The notes under the pieces were generated by a model, which did not search any database, had not been told where the DNA came from, and saw nothing but the letters and a program-made list of their open reading frames with translations. From Alphaproteobacteria bacterium (lineage in GTDB: Bacteria > Pseudomonadota > Alphaproteobacteria > JAEULC01), in contig JADZDN010000146.1 in assembly GCA_020851015.1 (NCBI GenBank), positions 1 through 9,422 of the forward strand: DNA of 9,422 bases, written 5' to 3'. Positions within the stretch are counted from its first letter, which is position 1, and each line of letters opens with the position of its first letter. Positions 6,160 to 9,422 of this stretch are shown piece after piece. The position numbers and the translations under genes were made by a program.

Positions 6160-6949
6160 GGTGACCGGGCTGTCCAAGCGGTTCGGCGGGCTCGTCGCCG
6201 TGTCCAACCTGGACCTGTCGATCCGCGAGGGCGAAATCCGCGGGATCATCGGGCCGAACGGATCGGGCAAGTCGACGCTGTTCAACCTGATCTCCGGGGT
6301 CTACCAGGCCGAGCCGGGCGGCCGCATCGTGTTCGCCGGCGAGGACATCACCGGCTATCCGTCGCACGAGATCGCCCGGCGGGGGATCGCGCGCACGTTC
6401 CAGCTCTTGCGCATCTTCACGCAGATGTCCGTGCTGGAGAACCTGCTGATCGGCTACCACCCGCATGTCCGCTACGGCAGCGCGGCGGCCACGCTGGGCA
6501 GCGCCGCGGTCTGGAGCGAGGAGCGCCGGCTGAAGGACGAGATGATGGAGCTGCTGGGCTTCATCGGCCTCACCGACTATGCCGAGATTCCCGCCGGCGA
6601 GCTGTCGATCGGCCAGCGCCGCCTGCTGACGCTGGGGCGCGCCATGGCGATGCGGCCGAAGCTCCTGATGCTCGACGAGCCCGCCGCCGGCCTGTCGCCC
6701 GTCAACGTCGACAAGCTGCTGAGCACGGTCCTGGCGCTGAAGGCGCGTTTCGGGCTTACCGTCGTCATCATCGAACACATCCTGAAGGTGGTGATGGAAA
6801 GCTGCGACACCGTCACCGTGCTGGAGCACGGCGAGAAGATCGCCGAGGGCGCGCCCGCCGCGATCAAGGACGACCACCGCGTGATCGAGGCCTATCTCGG
6901 CAAGGAGATGGGCGACGCCGAGGTGCGCGCCTTCCTGAAGGCCTCGTGA
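6149..6949 (+). CDS. livG: LivG-type ABC transporter ATP-binding protein
   Basis: This 266-residue cytoplasmic ATPase pairs with LivF. Motifs: Walker A GPNGSGKST (35-43), Q-loop Q85 in RTFQLLRIFTQMSVLEN, a longer helical insert typical of LivG, signature LSIGQ (152-156), Walker B LLMLDEP (D176, E177), and switch histidine H210 in VIIEH. The C-terminus GEKIAEGAPAAIKDDHRVIEAYLG is the usual LivG ending, followed by a tail of about 18 residues. LSIGQ replaces the canonical LSGGQ, a variation seen in LivG proteins. The start overlaps livM by 11 bp, with AAAGG just upstream. The stop overlaps the next gene's GTG as GTGA, so translation of the three genes is probably coupled. Confidence 0.94.
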   Translation: MLLEVTGLSKRFGGLVAVSNLDLSIREGEIRGIIGPNGSGKSTLFNLISGVYQAEPGGRIVFAGEDITGYPSHEIARRGIARTFQLLRIFTQMSVLENLLIGYHPHVRYGSAAATLGSAAVWSEERRLKDEMMELLGFIGLTDYAEIPAGELSIGQRRLLTLGRAMAMRPKLLMLDEPAAGLSPVNVDKLLSTVLALKARFGLTVVIIEHILKVVMESCDTVTVLEHGEKIAEGAPAAIKDDHRVIEAYLGKEMGDAEVRAFLKAS

Positions 6950-7917
6950 GGCCGCCCGTGGGCTTGCGCGATCCGGTGGTCGTGATCGTCGGCGGCGGCG
7001 CCATGGGCGGTCTGTTCGGCGGGCTGATGGCCGAGAAGGGCCTGCAAGTCACGTTGGTGGACGTCTGGCGCGAGCATATCGACGCCATCAAGTCCCAGGG
7101 CCTGCGCATCGTCGGGGTGGGCGGCGACCGCGCGATCAGGATCGGCGCCACGACCGACCCGTCGACCGTCACCGTGGCCGACGTCGTGCTGTTCCAGTGC
7201 AAGGCCTTCGCCAACCCGGCCGCCGCCGCCAGCGTGAAACACCTGTTCAAGGGCCAGACCGTCGCGGTCAGCTTCCAGAACGGCTTGGGCAACGAGGAAG
7301 CGCTGTCCACGGTGCTGGGTACATCGAACGTCATGGGCGGGCTGACCGCCCAGGCGGGCCGGGTCGAGGCGCCAGGGGTGGTGCGGAATTTCGGCGACCT
7401 GCCGACCTATATCGGCGAGATGAACGGCGGCCTGTCGGACCGCGCCACCACCATCGCCGATGCCTTCTCGCGCCATGGCCTCAACACCCACGCCAGCGCC
7501 GACATCAAGCGCGAGAAGTGGAAGAAGCTGCTGGGCAACGTGGGCCTCAGCGCGCTCTCCGGCGTCACCGACCTGCGCTCGATGGACATCATGGCGGTGC
7601 CGGAATTGCAGACCGTGGTGTTCCGCGCGGTCGACGAAGCGGCCGCGGTGGCGCGCGCCGTCGGCGTCGATCTGGACGCGCAGGAGGCCCGATCGGTCCT
7701 GATGACGCTGACGGTGTCCAAGGACGGCGGCACGGGGACGGCCAAGTCCTCCCTCAACGGAGACCTGATGAACAGGCGCCCGACCGAGGTCGACTTCATC
7801 TACGGCACCGTGGCGCGGCTGGGCCGCGAGCGCGGCGTGCCGACGCCCACGATCGACGCCCTGATCGGCATCGTGAAGGGGCTGGAGTCGAAATACCTGG
7901 GCGCGCCCCGGGGCTGA
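6946..7917 (+). CDS. Ketopantoate reductase (ApbA/PanE) family oxidoreductase
   Basis: This 323-residue NAD(P)H-dependent reductase is of the ApbA/PanE family, whose founding member reduces 2-dehydropantoate to pantoate. Seen: the Rossmann motif GGGAMG (16-21), N112 in SFQNGLGNEE, the catalytic lysine K194 in EKWKKLLGN, and E281 in SSLNGDLMNRRPTEVDF with the following GVPTPT. These match the known Asn, Lys and Glu of the E. coli enzyme. GTG 6946 shares the GTGA overlap with the livG stop and has GAAGG (6937-6941) four bases upstream. GTG 6958 is a weaker alternative. Its place between transporter and acyl-CoA genes argues for a catabolic 2-oxo acid or 2-hydroxy acid reaction, not pantothenate synthesis. 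The actual substrate is unknown. Confidence 0.9.
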   Translation: MRPPVGLRDPVVVIVGGGAMGGLFGGLMAEKGLQVTLVDVWREHIDAIKSQGLRIVGVGGDRAIRIGATTDPSTVTVADVVLFQCKAFANPAAAASVKHLFKGQTVAVSFQNGLGNEEALSTVLGTSNVMGGLTAQAGRVEAPGVVRNFGDLPTYIGEMNGGLSDRATTIADAFSRHGLNTHASADIKREKWKKLLGNVGLSALSGVTDLRSMDIMAVPELQTVVFRAVDEAAAVARAVGVDLDAQEARSVLMTLTVSKDGGTGTAKSSLNGDLMNRRPTEVDFIYGTVARLGRERGVPTPTIDALIGIVKGLESKYLGAPRG

Positions 7918-7933
7918 CGATCGGACGGCGACG

Positions 7934-9106
7934 ATGGACCTCCTGCTCAGCGATGAACAGCGCATGCTGGTCGAAACGGCGCGGCGCTTCGTCCATGCCG
8001 AATTGATCCCGCTGGAGGAGGAGGTCGAGCGGAAGCGCCAGCTCGACCCCGACAAGGCGCGGGCGATATTCCAGAAGTCGCGCGCCCTCGGCCTCTACGC
8101 GATGAACATCCCGGCGGAATACGGCGGCGGCGGCCTGTCGGCCGTCGATACCTGCCTGGTCGAGGAGCAGTTCGGCCACGCCACCGACATCCTGGTCCGC
8201 CGCGCCTTCGGCAATGTCTACGAGGTGCTGCTGGAGGGCACGCCGCAGCAGAAGGAGCGCTGGCTCAAGCCCGCCGTGTGGGGCGAGCGCACCTTCTCGG
8301 TCTGCTTCACCGAGCCCGGTGCCGGTTCCGACGCCGCCGGCATCAAGACTCGCGCCGCGCGCGACGGCCAGGGCTGGGTATTGGACGGCGGCAAGCACTT
8401 CATCAGCGACGGCCTCTACTCGGACTTCTTCGTCGTGTCGGCCGTGACCGACCCGGCGGCAGGCGCCAAGGGCATCTCGCTGTTCCTGGTCGACAAGGGC
8501 ATGCCCGGCTTCACGATCGGCCGCGACCAGCCGATGATGGGCCTGGCCGGCACCAGCCATGTCGAGATGTTCTTCGACAACCTGCGCCTGGGGCCCGAGC
8601 ACCTGCTGGGCCAGGAGGGCCAGGGGCTGAAGCTGGCGTTCGAGACGCTCGGCCGCATCCGCCTGGCCCATATCGGCGCGCGCGCCGTGGGCAAGGCGTC
8701 GCGGCTGCTCGGCATGATGACCGACCAGGCCCGCGAGCGGCGCCAGTTCGACCGGCCGATTGGCGAGTTCCAGATGGTTCAGCAGATGCTGGCGGACAGC
8801 GCGATCGAGATCCAGTCGGCGCGGCTTCTGGTGCTGCACGCCGCGGCCTTGATCGACGCCGGCCGCGATGCACGCGAGGCCATCTCGATGGTCAAGGTCT
8901 CGGCCGCCGAGACGCTGGGCCGCGTCGCAGACCGCGCGGTCCAGGTGTTCGGCGGATCGGGATACTGCAAGGATCTGCCGGTCGAGCGCCTCTACCGCGA
9001 CGCGCGGATCTTCCGCATCTTCGACGGTACGTCCGAGATCCATCGCGGCGTCGTCGCGCGCGGCCTGATGAAGCATGGCGCCGCTCTGGTCGATCCGCCA
9101 GTGTAG
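7934..9106 (+). CDS. Acyl-CoA dehydrogenase family flavoprotein
   Basis: This 390-residue protein has normal acyl-CoA dehydrogenase length and all three domains. An N-terminal helical domain leads to the FAD/substrate motif CFTEPGAGSD (124-133). A beta domain with GGKHFISDG follows, then a C-terminal helical domain with RRQFDRPIGEFQMVQQMLAD (from 269), QVFGGSGYCKDLPVERLYRD and RIFDGTSEIHR. Such enzymes oxidise an acyl-CoA to the 2,3-enoyl-CoA and pass electrons to ETF. In the medium- and short-chain enzymes the base is the Glu of YEGTSxI; here that residue is Asp (D364). It sits 16 bp after the reductase gene with a weak ribosome binding site and six bases before the CoA-transferase gene. The family is certain; chain length and substrate class are unknown. 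Confidence 0.93.
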   Translation: MDLLLSDEQRMLVETARRFVHAELIPLEEEVERKRQLDPDKARAIFQKSRALGLYAMNIPAEYGGGGLSAVDTCLVEEQFGHATDILVRRAFGNVYEVLLEGTPQQKERWLKPAVWGERTFSVCFTEPGAGSDAAGIKTRAARDGQGWVLDGGKHFISDGLYSDFFVVSAVTDPAAGAKGISLFLVDKGMPGFTIGRDQPMMGLAGTSHVEMFFDNLRLGPEHLLGQEGQGLKLAFETLGRIRLAHIGARAVGKASRLLGMMTDQARERRQFDRPIGEFQMVQQMLADSAIEIQSARLLVLHAAALIDAGRDAREAISMVKVSAAETLGRVADRAVQVFGGSGYCKDLPVERLYRDARIFRIFDGTSEIHRGVVARGLMKHGAALVDPPV

Positions 9107-9112
9107 GAAGCG

Positions 9113-9422
9113 ATGACGAAGAGCAAGTTCATGTCCGCCGCGGATGCGGTGGCGCTGATCCGCGACGGCGACACGGTCGGGCTGATCGGCGGCGGCGGCG
9201 GGCTCGTGGAAGCATCCTGCCTGTTCGCCGCGGTCGAGAAGCGCTTCCTGTCCACCGGCCAGCCCCGCGACCTGTCGGTCATCCACGCGCTGGGCATCGG
9301 CGACCGCAAGACGCGCGGCATGAACTGCTTCGCGCACGAAGGCATGGTCAGGCGCGTGATCGGCGGGCACTGGGTGTGGTCGCCGCGCATGCAGGCGCTG
9401 GCCCGCGACGAGAAGATCGAGG
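9113..9422 (+). CDS. Propionate/acetate CoA-transferase-like protein, N-terminal part
   Basis: The frame is open from ATG 9113 to the window edge (103 codons). The stretch FMSAADAVALIRDGDTVGLIGGGGG resembles the start of family I CoA-transferases. PRDLSVIHALGIGDRKTRGMNCFAHEGMVRRVIGGHWVWSP resembles the long single-chain propionate CoA-transferase/acetoacetate CoA-transferase type. These enzymes move CoA between carboxylates through a glutamyl thioester; the catalytic Glu would lie beyond the window. AGGAAG overlaps the preceding stop, two bases before the ATG, giving tight coupling with the acyl-CoA dehydrogenase. It probably activates the pathway acid for that dehydrogenase. Whether the complete protein is one chain or the alpha subunit of a pair cannot be seen. 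Confidence 0.88.
   Translation, partial: MTKSKFMSAADAVALIRDGDTVGLIGGGGGLVEASCLFAAVEKRFLSTGQPRDLSVIHALGIGDRKTRGMNCFAHEGMVRRVIGGHWVWSPRMQALARDEKIE

Noticed and set aside
7796..9370. 524-codon open frame antisense to the acyl-CoA dehydrogenase gene
   Set aside because: It has the same shadow composition, no recognisable domain, and spans three genes on the other strand.
1..9422. Mobile elements, integrase, CRISPR repeats, tRNA or rRNA genes
   Set aside because: I found no transposase or integrase motifs, regularly spaced repeats or RNA gene signatures, and composition appears uniform across the window.

Overview
The window comes from a GC-rich proteobacterial chromosome or large replicon. Every convincing gene strongly prefers G or C at third codon positions, and long spurious antisense frames run opposite the real genes. 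Gene content (branched-chain-amino-acid-type ABC transporter genes beside CoA-thioester and FAH-fold catabolic enzymes) is typical of metabolically versatile alphaproteobacteria; a betaproteobacterium cannot be excluded. There is no rRNA, tRNA, insertion sequence, CRISPR array or phage signal. The window is one catabolic and uptake locus, cut at both ends inside genes.

Left block (+ strand, 1-2017): the C-terminal part of a short-chain dehydrogenase, a TIM-barrel isomerase/epimerase of the xylose isomerase-like superfamily, and an MhpD-type 2-keto-4-pentenoate hydratase-like protein. The genes are tightly packed. The last one overlaps the end of the neighbouring convergent gene by 17 bp.

Middle minus-strand block (3651 down to 2001): an ABC ATPase (livF-like) followed by the permease livH. 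livH is interrupted by one in-frame TAA at codon 185. The reading frame is otherwise intact to the normal C-terminus, and an ATG with an upstream AAGGAG follows the stop by one codon. This is either a recent nonsense mutation, a sequencing error, or a split permease made by reinitiation.

A 182-bp divergent control region (3652-3833) holds a perfect 15-bp operator-like palindrome, a weak sigma70-like promoter and a hairpin just before a strong ribosome binding site.

Right block (+ strand, 3834-9422): periplasmic solute-binding protein, permease livM, ATPase livG, a ketopantoate reductase-family enzyme, an acyl-CoA dehydrogenase with Asp where the family's catalytic Glu normally lies, and the start of a propionate/acetate CoA-transferase-like gene. 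Spacings are short or negative, so this is probably one operon. A perfect 10-bp stem-loop separates the binding-protein gene from livM.

Working model (inference): the five transporter parts import a carboxylate-bearing compound. The CoA-transferase activates it, the acyl-CoA dehydrogenase desaturates it, and the reductase, SDR, TIM-barrel and hydratase enzymes process hydroxy/keto intermediates. The substrate cannot be named from sequence. No transcriptional regulator gene lies in the window.
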